Origin: Acidimicrobiales bacterium
GTDB lineage: Bacteria > Actinomycetota > Acidimicrobiia > Acidimicrobiales > JADJXE01
DNA length: 64,000 nucleotides
Direction: 5' to 3'
Assembly (NCBI GenBank): GCA_016716005.1
Contig: JADJXE010000001.1
Location: 2,927,001 to 2,991,000 of the forward strand
How positions within the stretch are numbered: the first letter of the stretch is position 1; every line of letters begins with the position of its first letter. Made by a program: the position numbers and the translations under genes. A model generated the notes under the pieces. It was given only the letters and a program-made list of their open reading frames with translations. It ran no database searches and had not been told where the DNA came from. This document shows positions 42,182 through 50,858 of this stretch, piece after piece.

Positions 42182-43468
42182 ATGGGCAGGGACTACGACG
42201 TGGTGCTGTTCGGGCCGACCGGCGTCACCGGTCGGGAGGTGGCGCGCTACCTGTCGCGCCGGGCGCCGGCGGTGGGGCTGCGCTGGGCCGCGGCCGGCCG
42301 CGACCGGGCCCGGGTGGAGGCGGCGCTGCGGGCGGTGGGCGCCACCCCCGACGGGCTGCTGTACGCCGACGTAGGCGACGCCGCCTCCATCGACGCCCTC
42401 GCCCGCTCGGCCACCGTGGTCGCCAACCTGGTCGGCCCCTACGCGGCCTACGGCGAGCCGGTGTACGAGGCCTGCGCCCGCCACGGCACCCACCAGGTCG
42501 ACCTGAGCGGCGAGACCGACTGGGTGCTGGAGATGATCGGCCGCCACGGCGACGCCGCGGTGGCATCGGGGGCGCGCCTGGTGCCCACCTGCGGGTTCGA
42601 GGCCCTGCCCTTCGACCTGGCCGCGCTGGTGGCGGCGCGCGCCGCCCACGCCCGCCACGGCCGGCCCGTGGTCGACGTGGACGCGGCGGTGTCGATACGC
42701 AGCGACCTGCGCCCCGGCGGGGTGAGCGACGTCGTGTCGGGCGGCACGTTCGGGAGCCTGGTGGGCATGATCCGCCGGGGACCCGGCCGGGCCGTGCGCG
42801 ACCCCCACCTGCTCGACCCGCCCGGGCCCGGACCGGGGGCGACGACCGACCGGGCCGGCTACCGGCTGCGGCCCCGCCGCCACGCCGGCACCGGCGCCTG
42901 GCTGGCCCCCCTGCTCCCGGCGCCGTTCCTGAACCCGGCGGTGGTCCACCGCAGCGCCGCCCTGCTGCGCGCCGAGGGCGACCCGACGTTCGCCCCCTCG
43001 TTCCGCTACCGGGAGGGCACCGTGGTGGCGAGCATGCTGCCCGAGCGGGCCGGCCCGATGGCGCCGGCGCTGGCCGCCGCCCTGTCGGGCACGCAGGCCG
43101 CCATCGGCCTGGCCGCCCGGGCGCCCGGCGTCGCCCGCCGGCCCATCGCCGACGTGCTGGAGCGGATCGGGCCCAAACCGGGCGATGGCCCCGGCGCCGA
43201 CACGCTCGACGCCTGGGACTACCGGATCGACGCCCGGGCCACCACCGACGGCGGGGGCACCGCCGACGTGGTGCTCCGGGCGGTCGGCCACCCCGGCTAC
43301 AAGTCGACCGCCACCATGGTCGGCGAGGCCGCCCTGATCCTGGCCGACCCGTCGGCCCCGGTGCCCGACCGGGCCGGGTTCCTCACCCCCGCCACCGCGC
43401 TGGGGCCCGACGTGGTCGAGCGGTTCTCGGCCGCCGGCGTCACGGTCACGGACTCGGCGCCGGCATGA
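42182..43468 (+). CDS. Saccharopine dehydrogenase-like / trans-acting enoyl reductase family protein
   Basis: ATG at 42182 gives 428 residues. DVVLFGPTGVTGREVARYLS at about 6-25 is the NAD(P)-binding motif (GxTGxTG). NLVGPYAAYGEPVYEACARH near 84 and YVDLSGE-like HQVDLSGETDWV near 107 follow the saccharopine-dehydrogenase-like family, which includes the mycobacterial trans-acting enoyl reductase that works with lipid synthases. The product is probably a reductase acting on lipid or acyl substrates. A GAGGAT hexamer lies 7 nt before the ATG. The stop overlaps the thioesterase start, so the pair probably handles one acyl substrate. Confidence 0.8.
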   Translation: MGRDYDVVLFGPTGVTGREVARYLSRRAPAVGLRWAAAGRDRARVEAALRAVGATPDGLLYADVGDAASIDALARSATVVANLVGPYAAYGEPVYEACARHGTHQVDLSGETDWVLEMIGRHGDAAVASGARLVPTCGFEALPFDLAALVAARAAHARHGRPVVDVDAAVSIRSDLRPGGVSDVVSGGTFGSLVGMIRRGPGRAVRDPHLLDPPGPGPGATTDRAGYRLRPRRHAGTGAWLAPLLPAPFLNPAVVHRSAALLRAEGDPTFAPSFRYREGTVVASMLPERAGPMAPALAAALSGTQAAIGLAARAPGVARRPIADVLERIGPKPGDGPGADTLDAWDYRIDARATTDGGGTADVVLRAVGHPGYKSTATMVGEAALILADPSAPVPDRAGFLTPATALGPDVVERFSAAGVTVTDSAPA

Positions 43469-43944
43469 GCGACGCCACCCCGGGCGCCGGGTTCCTCCGG
43501 GCCTGGGCCCAGCCGCCGCCGGGACGCCTGATCGGACGGGGCCACCCGGCCGGCGACTTCCTCGAGGCCTGGGCCTGGGACCTGCTGGAGGAGGGCCCCG
43601 GCCTGCTCCGCGTCGAGCTCGGGCTGCCCGACCACGTGAAGAACCCCCGGGGGCAGCTGTTCGGCGGGTTCACGCCCACGTACGTCGACCTGGTCGCCCT
43701 GTTCACGGTGCGGGCCGGCCGGCCCCGCGAGGTGCCCACCACCTGGCTGGCCACCACCAACATGCGCATCGACTACTTCGAGCCGATCACCGGCCCCCGC
43801 TTCGTGATCGAGAGCGTCCGGGAGAAAGAGCGGGGCCGCACCGCCATGGTGGCCACCCGCTTCTTCCAGGACGGCGAGCTGGCCGTGTTCGCCCTCACCA
43901 CCCTGCGCGAGGTGCCCCTCGACCGCCCGCTGGGCGACGCGTAG
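43465..43944 (+). CDS. Hotdog-fold thioesterase (PaaI/4HBT type)
   Basis: This 159-residue protein has the hotdog pattern. LPDHVKNPRGQLFGGFTPTY near residue 57 supplies the GG loop and the Asn-x3-Gly part, and VDLVALFTV carries the active-site Asp region. TTWLATTNMRIDYFEPITGP and TAMVATRFFQDGELAVFALT give the later strands. It should cleave an acyl-CoA or acyl-carrier thioester in the cytoplasm. It overlaps the reductase gene by 4 bp. Convergent sequence with small GGTCAGAC repeats separates it from the ferredoxin-like gene. Confidence 0.83.
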   Translation: MSDATPGAGFLRAWAQPPPGRLIGRGHPAGDFLEAWAWDLLEEGPGLLRVELGLPDHVKNPRGQLFGGFTPTYVDLVALFTVRAGRPREVPTTWLATTNMRIDYFEPITGPRFVIESVREKERGRTAMVATRFFQDGELAVFALTTLREVPLDRPLGDA

Positions 43945-43990
43945 CACGGCACCGGGCGCCGACCCCGGGGCCGGTCAGACGGTCAGGCGG

Positions 43991-45292
43991 TCAGACGGGG
44001 GCGCCCTCGGGCGCGCCGGAGCGGCTCATGGCCGCCACCATCAGGCGCAGGAACGTGGAGCGCAGCGGCTCGATGGCCACCAGGGCCCGGGCCGGCGGCG
44101 TCTGCTCCAGCACGTGCAGCACCCGGGCCACGGCGTGGGCGCCCGCGCCCTCGAGCTGGTCGACGAGCAGGTCGCCCAGCTTGCCCCGCTCGATGGCCAT
44201 GGCCGCGACCCGGTCGAAGGTGGTCTCCGGGGTGAACACCCGCCGCTCCCTCGGCACCATGGCGTGGGCCTCGTTGCGGCACTGCTCGTGGCACACCCCG
44301 CAGCCCAGGCAGGCGTCGGTGTCGAGCACCGCCCAGTTCCTGCGCAGCCCCTCGCCGTGGGTGGGCTCGAGGTGCAGGGCGCCGACCGGGCAGGCCTTCA
44401 CGCACCTGCCGCAGCCCTTGCAGCGGGTGTGGTCGATCTCGGCGATCCAGTTGGAGCTCACGATGGCGTGGGGGAGGCCGAACCGCTTGATCGAGCGCAT
44501 CATCCCGCAGCAGCAGCCGCAGCAGTTGCAGATGTACGTGACGTCGTGCTTGACGTTGTCGCCCGTCTGGGCCAGCCCGGCCGCCTTGCACTCGGCCAGG
44601 ATCGCCAGGCCCTCGTCGTTGCTGATCGGCTCGGCCAGGCCGGACCGCACCAGGGCCTCGGCCGCGGCGTTGAGCGTCAGGCAGGTGCGCAGCGGGGCGT
44701 CGCACCCGTGGCCGGCCAGGCGGGCGTGGTGGCGGCACGGGCACAGCGACACCGCCACCGCGCTGGCGGTGCCCACGATCTCGGTGGCCCGCTCGTAGGG
44801 GAGGACCTCGGTGGGGAGCTCGGCCGGCAGGGCCTCCTCCCTCACGAGGGAGCGGCCGATCTGGGTGTTGGCCCGGAAGATGGAGCGGGGCAGGTCGCCC
44901 TCGGCCCAGTAGTGGTCGAACAGGTGGGCCAGCTCCTCCATGGGGGCGTCGTCGCGGGTGCGCATGAAGGTGAACTCGTAGAAGCCGATCACCACCGGGG
45001 CCAGCGACACGACCCGGCGGCCGTGGTCCTCGAGGTCGACGACCAGGCCCTTGGCGGCCATGCCGTCGATCATGGCGTCGACCTCGTCGACGGGCCGGCC
45101 GACCCGGGCGGCCAGCTCGGGCACGCCGATGAGCTGGGGGATGTGGCGGGCCAGCACCGCCTCGTCCGGGGTGAAGAGGAGGTGCAGGATCCGCTGGAAC
45201 GTGGGCGAGTCGGGCGCGCCGGTGACCTGGCGGTCGAGGCGCTGCTGGAGGAGCGCGTAGTCGGGGTCGAGGGTGGCGGCGACGTGCCCCAT
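43991..45292 (-). CDS. Ferredoxin-like iron-sulfur protein with extra cysteine clusters
   Basis: This 433-residue protein starts with a helical winged-helix-like part (about 1-170), then cysteine-rich segments. SLCPCRHHARLAGHGCDAPL, then YICNCCGCCCGMMRSIKRFG, come first. Two standard [4Fe-4S] motifs follow, CKGCGRCVKACPVGALHLEP near 295 and CLGCGVCHEQCRNEAHAM near 330. The CNCCGCCCG run is unusual and may hold another cluster or a metal. Similar proteins are annotated only as 4Fe-4S binding proteins. It probably moves electrons to an unknown partner. The ATG follows GGGAGG at good spacing. Its stop is 47 bp from the convergent thioesterase. Confidence 0.8.
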   Translation of the reverse strand: MGHVAATLDPDYALLQQRLDRQVTGAPDSPTFQRILHLLFTPDEAVLARHIPQLIGVPELAARVGRPVDEVDAMIDGMAAKGLVVDLEDHGRRVVSLAPVVIGFYEFTFMRTRDDAPMEELAHLFDHYWAEGDLPRSIFRANTQIGRSLVREEALPAELPTEVLPYERATEIVGTASAVAVSLCPCRHHARLAGHGCDAPLRTCLTLNAAAEALVRSGLAEPISNDEGLAILAECKAAGLAQTGDNVKHDVTYICNCCGCCCGMMRSIKRFGLPHAIVSSNWIAEIDHTRCKGCGRCVKACPVGALHLEPTHGEGLRRNWAVLDTDACLGCGVCHEQCRNEAHAMVPRERRVFTPETTFDRVAAMAIERGKLGDLLVDQLEGAGAHAVARVLHVLEQTPPARALVAIEPLRSTFLRLMVAAMSRSGAPEGAPV

Positions 45293-45381
45293 GGCGGCCT
45301 CCCGGAGGTCTGCCCCTCCGGCGTACCGCCGCGGTGGCGGCGGGGCCAGAGGCGAAGGTCCCGGCGGTGGGCGGGGCGGTG

Positions 45382-45762
45382 CTACGGCGCGGCGGTGGTG
45401 GGCGGGGCCGGGGCTGACGCGGCCGGCGCGGTCGGGGCCGGCGGCGCGGTCGTGGTGGTGCTGGGCGGGATCACCAGCACCTGGCCCTCGGCGATCTGGT
45501 CGGGGTTCGTGAGCCCGTTGGCGGCCACGATCTCGGCCACCGTGGTGCCGAGCCGCTCGGCGATGGCCGACAGCGAGTCACCGGCCTGCACCACGTACGT
45601 GACCGGCGGTGCGGTCGTGGTCGTGGCGGGAGCGGTGGTCGTGGTGGTGGAGGGGGCGGTGGTCGTGGCCGCGTCGTCGTCACCGCCGCAGCCCGCCAGG
45701 ACGGTGAGGGCCAGCGCCGCTCCCACGGCGACGGCGAGGAGGCGGGGGGCTCGGCTCGGCAC
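45382..45762 (-). CDS. LysM-containing lipoprotein
   Basis: I choose GTG at 45762 because GGAGG stands 8 nt upstream and a TACAGT hexamer lies further out. A longer frame from 45804 would place that hexamer over the start. The 126-residue product has a lipobox (LALTVLAGC) after a hydrophobic signal, then Thr-rich linkers (TTTAPSTTTTTAPATTTTAP) and a LysM domain, TYVVQAGDSLSAIAERLGTT then VAEIVAANGLTNPDQIAEGQ and VLVIPP. LysM binds peptidoglycan glycan chains, so the protein should tether to the membrane and touch the wall. A Pro/Ala tail follows. Confidence 0.86.
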   Translation of the reverse strand: MPSRAPRLLAVAVGAALALTVLAGCGGDDDAATTTAPSTTTTTAPATTTTAPPVTYVVQAGDSLSAIAERLGTTVAEIVAANGLTNPDQIAEGQVLVIPPSTTTTAPPAPTAPAASAPAPPTTAAP

Positions 45763-45856
45763 GGTGGTCGCCTCCGCAGGTCGAGGTCCGGGGTCGGCGG
45801 CCACTGTACGGAAGCGGCCGCAGCCGCGCCGGGAGGTTGCCCGTCGCCAGCCCCGG

Positions 45857-47668
45857 CTAGGCGGGAGCGATGCCGGCGAGCCGGACGAGCTCGGCGAAGG
45901 CCGGGTTGGCGGCCCGGACCTCCTCGAAGGCGCCGGTGGCCTCGAGGTGCCCGTCGCGGAGGAACAGGAGGCGATCGCAGCCCTGCACGGTGGTGAGCCG
46001 GTGGGCGATCACCACCATGGCCAGCTGGCCGCGGAGCGCGGCGAGGGTGCCGGTGATGCGGGCCTCGGTGGCGGTGTCGAGCGACGAGGTGGCCTCGTCG
46101 AACACGAGCAGGGAGGGACGCGAGTAGAGGGCGCGGGCGATGCCGATGCGTTGGCGCTCGCCGCCCGAGAGGCGCGCGCCCCGCTCGCCGAGCAGGGTGT
46201 CGAGGCCGTCGGGCATGGACGCCAGCAGGTCGCCGAGCTGGGCGAGCTGCACCGCGTCGCGCACCTGCTCGTCGTCGATCTCGTCGGGCTCGTACCCGAA
46301 GGCCACGTTCTCGCGGAGGCTGGCGTCGAGCACGTACACGTCCTGGGGCACCAGGCCGACGCGCCGCTGCCAGGCCGGGAGGTCGTCGCCGATGGGTCGA
46401 CCGTCGACGACCACGGTGCCCGTGTCGGGTGTGTGCAGGCCCAGGATCAGGTCGACGAGGGTGCTCTTGCCGGCCCCGGACGGCCCGACCAGCCCCACCA
46501 TCTCGCCGGGGCCGATGTGCAGGCTCACGTCGTCGAGGGCCGGGCGGTCGGCCCCGTCGTAGGTGAACGACAGGTGCTCGACGTCGATCCCGTCGCGCAG
46601 CGGCGTCGGCTCGGGGACGACGGTCGAGCCGGCCGGCCGGGCGGCGGGGAGCCACGGGGCGACGGTGCGCAGGTCGTCCACCACGAGGCGCAGCGACGGC
46701 CGCCCGTGTCGGACGCTCGAGACGGCCACGTTGAGGCGAACCATGCTGGGCACGGCGCGGAACGCGGCCGCGACGAACAGGCCGAGGGCCGGCACGGCGG
46801 TGGCCCGGTCGTTGCCGGCCACGATCAGCGCCGAGAGCACGGCGACCCCGAGGAGGAAGGCGATCTCCACGTAGTGCTTGGGGAAGTCGGCCAGGAAGCG
46901 GATCTGTCGTCGGGTCTCGGCCGAGCGGTCGCGGTTCACGCGGACCCGCCGCACGACGTGCTCCTGGCGGTTGCGCACCTGCAGCTCGCGCACGCCGCCC
47001 AGGCCCTGCTGCACCTCCTGGAACAGCTCGCGGCTGAGCTCGGCGTAGTCGGCTCCCAGGCGGCGCGTCCTTCGGCGCAGCAGGCGCTGGTAGAGGGCGG
47101 CGACCCCGCCGAAGTAGACCAGCGCGCCGGCCGCGGCGAGTGGCTCGTAGGCGACGAGCACCACGAGCACGCCGAGCAGCGCAGCGAGCTCGGTGCTCAG
47201 CGTGAAGACGCCCCCGACCACGTGGAGGTAGGTGGCCTCGACGGCGCTCTGCAGGGTGCGGAGCAGCTCGGCGGAGTTGCGCTGCAGGTGGAAGGCGTAG
47301 GGGGCGTGGAGGTAGCCGTCGACCAGGCGGACGGTGACGTCGGCCTCGTTGCGGTGCAGGAAGCCCAGCGCCCACCACCGGAAGACCAGGGTGAGGAAGC
47401 CCCGGGTCACGAAGGCCACGAAGATCAGCGCGCACAGCACCAGGACGAGCTGGTCGGTGTCGGTGACCCCGGTGATCCGGGAGATGGTGCCGGCGATGCC
47501 GCTGGTGGGGTCGCCCTCGTCGGTCAGGAGCGAGATGAGGGGCATGATCAGCGCGAGGCCCACGATCTCGGCCAGGCCGATCATCGCCGACCCCACCGCG
47601 ACGGCCACCGCCCGCCAGCGGGTCGGCCGGTCGAACAGGACGAGGAGGTCGCGCGCCAGGGACGTCAG
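45857..47668 (-). CDS. ABC exporter, fused membrane and ATPase domains
   Basis: This half-transporter of about 603 residues has six membrane segments in the first ~310 residues and an ATPase domain after 360. Walker A is GLVGPSGAGKSTLVDL, the Q-loop is VGLVPQDVYVLD, the signature is ARLSGGERQRIGIARALYSR, Walker B is LLVFDEATSSLD, and the H-loop is MVVIAHRLTT. Such fused exporters in glycan loci flip lipid-linked sugars or lipids (PglK/MsbA-like). No ATG, GTG or TTG lies at the expected start. A CTG at 47668 overlaps the rfbD stop (CTGA) and is the best guess, so the border is uncertain. It is coupled to rfbD. Confidence 0.85.
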   Translation of the reverse strand: MTSLARDLLVLFDRPTRWRAVAVAVGSAMIGLAEIVGLALIMPLISLLTDEGDPTSGIAGTISRITGVTDTDQLVLVLCALIFVAFVTRGFLTLVFRWWALGFLHRNEADVTVRLVDGYLHAPYAFHLQRNSAELLRTLQSAVEATYLHVVGGVFTLSTELAALLGVLVVLVAYEPLAAAGALVYFGGVAALYQRLLRRRTRRLGADYAELSRELFQEVQQGLGGVRELQVRNRQEHVVRRVRVNRDRSAETRRQIRFLADFPKHYVEIAFLLGVAVLSALIVAGNDRATAVPALGLFVAAAFRAVPSMVRLNVAVSSVRHGRPSLRLVVDDLRTVAPWLPAARPAGSTVVPEPTPLRDGIDVEHLSFTYDGADRPALDDVSLHIGPGEMVGLVGPSGAGKSTLVDLILGLHTPDTGTVVVDGRPIGDDLPAWQRRVGLVPQDVYVLDASLRENVAFGYEPDEIDDEQVRDAVQLAQLGDLLASMPDGLDTLLGERGARLSGGERQRIGIARALYSRPSLLVFDEATSSLDTATEARITGTLAALRGQLAMVVIAHRLTTVQGCDRLLFLRDGHLEATGAFEEVRAANPAFAELVRLAGIAPA

Positions 47669-48555
47669 CGGGGGGTCCGCTCGTCGGGGCCGGGCGGCGA
47701 CCCGGCCAGCTGCGCGACCAGGCGCTCGACGCCGCGCCGCCAGGGTGGGAGCAGCGGGAGGCCCCAGGCGAGCAGCACGGCCGGGGCGAGGACCGAGCTG
47801 GCCGGTCGCCGCGCCGGCCGGGGCGGGTCGAGCTCGGCCGTGGTCACCGCCCGCACCCGCGAGGGGTCGGCACCGGCGGCCTCGAGGGTGGCCCGGGCCA
47901 GGCCGTACCACGTGGTGACGCCCTGGTTGGTGGCGTGGACCACGCCGGGCCGGCGGTCGCGCGCCAGGGTGCGCAGGAGCGGGGCCAGGTCGGCGGTGCA
48001 GGTGGGGGAGCCCCGCTGGTCGTCGACGAAGGCCAGCGGTCGGTCGGGGTCGGCGGCCAGGGCGAGGATCGTGCGCACGACGTTGGCGCCGTGGGCGCCC
48101 ACGACCCAGCTGGTGCGCACCACCGTGGCGCCCGGGCATCCGGCCAGGGCCTCGTGCTCCCCGGCGAGCTTCGAGCGGCCGTAGACGTTCACCGGGTCGG
48201 GCTCGTCCCACTCGTGGTACGGGCGCTCGAGGGTGCCGTCGAACACGTAGTCGGTCGACAGGTGCACGAGGTGGGCACCGGTGCGGCGGGCGGCCTCGGC
48301 CACGTGCCGCACGGCCAGGGCGTTGGCGACGAACGCCCGCTCGGGATCGGTCTCGCAGGCGTCGACGGCCGTCCAGGCGGCGCAGTGCACGATGGCGTCC
48401 GGGGCGACGGCGCCGGCCGCGGCGAGCACCTGGTCGCGGTCGGTCACGTCGAGCGCGGCCCGGTCGAGGGCGGCGACCTGGTCGCCGGCGGCGCGGCAGA
48501 CGGCGGCCACGTCGTGGCCGAGCTGGCCGCCGGCTCCGGTGACGAGGACGCGCAC
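47665..48555 (-). CDS. rfbD: dTDP-4-dehydrorhamnose reductase
   Basis: This 296-residue enzyme reduces dTDP-4-dehydro-L-rhamnose to dTDP-L-rhamnose with NAD(P)H. It opens MRVLVTGAGGQLGHDVAAVC, the GxGGQLG motif of RmlD. LDVTDRDQV and VHCAAWTAVDACETDPERAF follow near 36-80, then VHLSTDYVFDGTLERPYHEW with the VFDG signature and YGRSKLAGE with the catalytic YxxxK. The genes for the other three steps are at 51633-54311. rfbD stands apart from them, separated by the DUF4012 and methyltransferase genes, and overlaps the exporter gene. Confidence 0.92.
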   Translation of the reverse strand: MRVLVTGAGGQLGHDVAAVCRAAGDQVAALDRAALDVTDRDQVLAAAGAVAPDAIVHCAAWTAVDACETDPERAFVANALAVRHVAEAARRTGAHLVHLSTDYVFDGTLERPYHEWDEPDPVNVYGRSKLAGEHEALAGCPGATVVRTSWVVGAHGANVVRTILALAADPDRPLAFVDDQRGSPTCTADLAPLLRTLARDRRPGVVHATNQGVTTWYGLARATLEAAGADPSRVRAVTTAELDPPRPARRPASSVLAPAVLLAWGLPLLPPWRRGVERLVAQLAGSPPGPDERTPR

Positions 48556-48580
48556 GGCCCCGGTTGTAGCCGATCGCCCG

Positions 48581-50824
48581 TCAGGGCGCGGGCAGCTCGA
48601 GGGGTTCGACCAGGGGCCCGCCGGCGTGCACGTCGGGGCCGCCGTCGACCCGGACGTCCACCTGCACCTCGTCGGGGGCGACCACCGGCTGGCGGCCGAT
48701 CGCCAGGTGGTAGCCCCCGCCGGTGTCCACCGTGCCGGCGAGCGACAGCACCAGGGTGACGCTCGAGCCCGCGGGCACGTCGACCAGCAGCGAGTGGGCC
48801 CGGCGGCCGAGCAGCTCGGCGGTGGCCGCGTCGACCGGCTCGCCGCCCAGGGTGGCGCCGGTGAGCGCCAGGGGCGTGTACAGGGACAGGTACGTGACGT
48901 TGGTGCCGTCGGGCTGGCCCACGATGTTGCCGATCACGTTGGCCGGCAGCCCCGCCGCGGGGGCCTCGTTGGTGAGGGTGATGGTGGCGGTGGCGGCGAT
49001 GGCGCCGGTGCGGGCGTCGACGTCGGCCTCGTAGCGGAGCGACCGGCGGAGGAAGACGTCGATCTTGTTGGCCCCCGCGTTCTGGGTGACCAGCTCGAGG
49101 GCGTCGGACGTCACCGGCGGCATGGCGCCCCCGGCGTCGACCCGGTCGAACAGCCGCTGCTCGTCGGGGTCGTCGAGGTGGACCGCGATCGCGCCGCCGT
49201 GCACGGCGGGGGAGAGGGCGTCGGCCACCGTCCGGGGCCCCGGGAGGTCCCCGGTGGTGAGCCGCTCGAAGGTGGTGCGGGCGGCCTCGTCGAGGAAGTC
49301 GAGCCGCTCGCCGCGGTCGGGGAACTCGGTGTACTGGCGGCGCAGGACGACGTCGGCCGCGTTGGCGGCGGTGAGCGGCTCCGACAGGCCCTCGACCTCG
49401 ATGGGGCCGGTGAGCTGCAGGAAGGCGGCGATCCCGCGGGGGTCCACGGTGACCACGCCCTCCACCGGGTCGCCACCCGAGGCCGCCCACAGGCGCTCCA
49501 CCACGCCGGCCAGGGTCGGCAGGTCGGGTGGCGCGGAGGCCCGCTGCCAGGGCAGGTCGGGCAGCGGCGGGTCGGGGAAGTAGGCGTCGAGCTCGGCCTG
49601 CACGCCGGGCACCGCCGCCGGCCCGCCGGCGAGGGCGAGCACGGCCGACAGCTCCTCGTGGCGTCCGAAGCGGGTCATCTCGATGTCGCCGTCCACCACC
49701 GAGAGCTCGGCGTAGTTGCCGAGGAAGCCGCCCCCGCCGCGGGCCTCGGCGGGCGAGAGGAACACCACGAGGTACCTGCGGGGCCGCTCGCCGCCGAGCA
49801 GGCCGGGGGCCACCTCGGCTGCGAGGGTGGCGGTGTCGGCCCCCTCGCGGGCGTCGGCCACCCGGCCGGCCAGGTCGTCGTAGGCACCGGCCAGGGGCAC
49901 GGCCAGCCAGGGCGACGCCAGCCCGTCGAGGCGCCGCTCGGTGTCGGCGAGCGCCTCGCTGGCCCGGGCCAGCGGCTTCCGGAGGGCGGCCACCCGGGCC
50001 GGGTCGAGCCGGCCGGCCTGCACCGTGAGGGCGTCGACGTCGGCGTCGTCGGCCGCGTCGGCGGCGGCCCGGGTGAGGTCCTCGCCGGCGGCGGCCATGC
50101 CGGTGAGGGCGCGGGATTGGGGCGCCAGCCCGGGCACGAGCCGGGCCGGCAGGGCGAGGGGCGACGCCAGCCAGCGGTGGGCGGTGGCGAATCGGTCGGC
50201 GGCCCGCGCCAGCGCGGCGACCGCGCCGTCCCGGTCGCCGGCGCCGGCGGCGTCGAGGCCGGCCCGGGCGGCGTCGAGACCAGCGGTCAGCGACGGCCGG
50301 GCGGCCAGCGCGACGACGGCCAGCAGCAGGGCCGACGCCACCGCCAGCGCCGCCAGCGCCAGCGCGCCCCGGCGGGCGAGCCGCCGGGCCCGGCTCGACA
50401 GCGACGGCCAGGCCGAGGCGCCCAGCAGCGCCAGCAGGGCCGCGGTCAGCAGGGCGCTGGCCCCCGTGGGGTGGGCCCAGGGGATGCGCAGGAGGGCGTG
50501 GACCGTCACCGCGGTCACGACCGCCTGCACGGCCGCCGCGGTGCGCTCGGGTGGGCGCAGGCCGCGGTTCCAGGCCACCGCGGCCACGGCCGTGGCCAGG
50601 CCGGCCGGCACCGCCGTGGTGGGCTGCCCCACCGACGCCAGGGTGGCCGCGGCGGCCGCGGCGGTGACGGCCCAGGGGGCGGCCCGGGCGGCGGCGAGCA
50701 CGGCCAGCGCGGCGAGGGCGGCCGCCAGGGCGGCGTCGAGGGCGGTGAGCCCGGTGGGGTGGGCGCCGGCCAGGGCGGCGTCGACGGCCGCCAGCGCGGC
50801 GAGCAACCACACGAGCGGCACCAC
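48581..50824 (-). CDS. DUF4012 membrane-anchored protein
   Basis: This 747-residue protein has several membrane helices in the first ~190 residues (LVWLLAALAAVDAALAGA to ALALAALAVASALLLAVVAL), then a large outside region. The DUF4012 core reads YLVVFLSPAEARGGGGFLGN near 365, YAELSVVDGDIEMTRFGRHE, and ALSPAVHGGAIAVHLDDPDE near 540. DUF4012 proteins are common beside polysaccharide genes in actinobacteria and are thought, without firm proof, to act on the outer face of the envelope. The GTG start is repeated (GTG GTG), and TACCGT lies just upstream. It ends 25 bp before rfbD. Confidence 0.82.
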   Translation of the reverse strand: MVPLVWLLAALAAVDAALAGAHPTGLTALDAALAAALAALAVLAAARAAPWAVTAAAAAATLASVGQPTTAVPAGLATAVAAVAWNRGLRPPERTAAAVQAVVTAVTVHALLRIPWAHPTGASALLTAALLALLGASAWPSLSSRARRLARRGALALAALAVASALLLAVVALAARPSLTAGLDAARAGLDAAGAGDRDGAVAALARAADRFATAHRWLASPLALPARLVPGLAPQSRALTGMAAAGEDLTRAAADAADDADVDALTVQAGRLDPARVAALRKPLARASEALADTERRLDGLASPWLAVPLAGAYDDLAGRVADAREGADTATLAAEVAPGLLGGERPRRYLVVFLSPAEARGGGGFLGNYAELSVVDGDIEMTRFGRHEELSAVLALAGGPAAVPGVQAELDAYFPDPPLPDLPWQRASAPPDLPTLAGVVERLWAASGGDPVEGVVTVDPRGIAAFLQLTGPIEVEGLSEPLTAANAADVVLRRQYTEFPDRGERLDFLDEAARTTFERLTTGDLPGPRTVADALSPAVHGGAIAVHLDDPDEQRLFDRVDAGGAMPPVTSDALELVTQNAGANKIDVFLRRSLRYEADVDARTGAIAATATITLTNEAPAAGLPANVIGNIVGQPDGTNVTYLSLYTPLALTGATLGGEPVDAATAELLGRRAHSLLVDVPAGSSVTLVLSLAGTVDTGGGYHLAIGRQPVVAPDEVQVDVRVDGGPDVHAGGPLVEPLELPAP

Positions 50825-50858
50825 GGGACGGTAGCGGCGGGCGACCCCGGCGGGCGGG

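Noticed and set aside
44114..48184. A 1,356-residue open frame on the plus strand
   Set aside because: It is the shadow of the ferredoxin-like, LysM, ABC exporter and rfbD genes on the minus strand. Those have complete motifs and proper starts, while the long frame is Gly/Ala/Arg-rich nonsense caused by high G+C.
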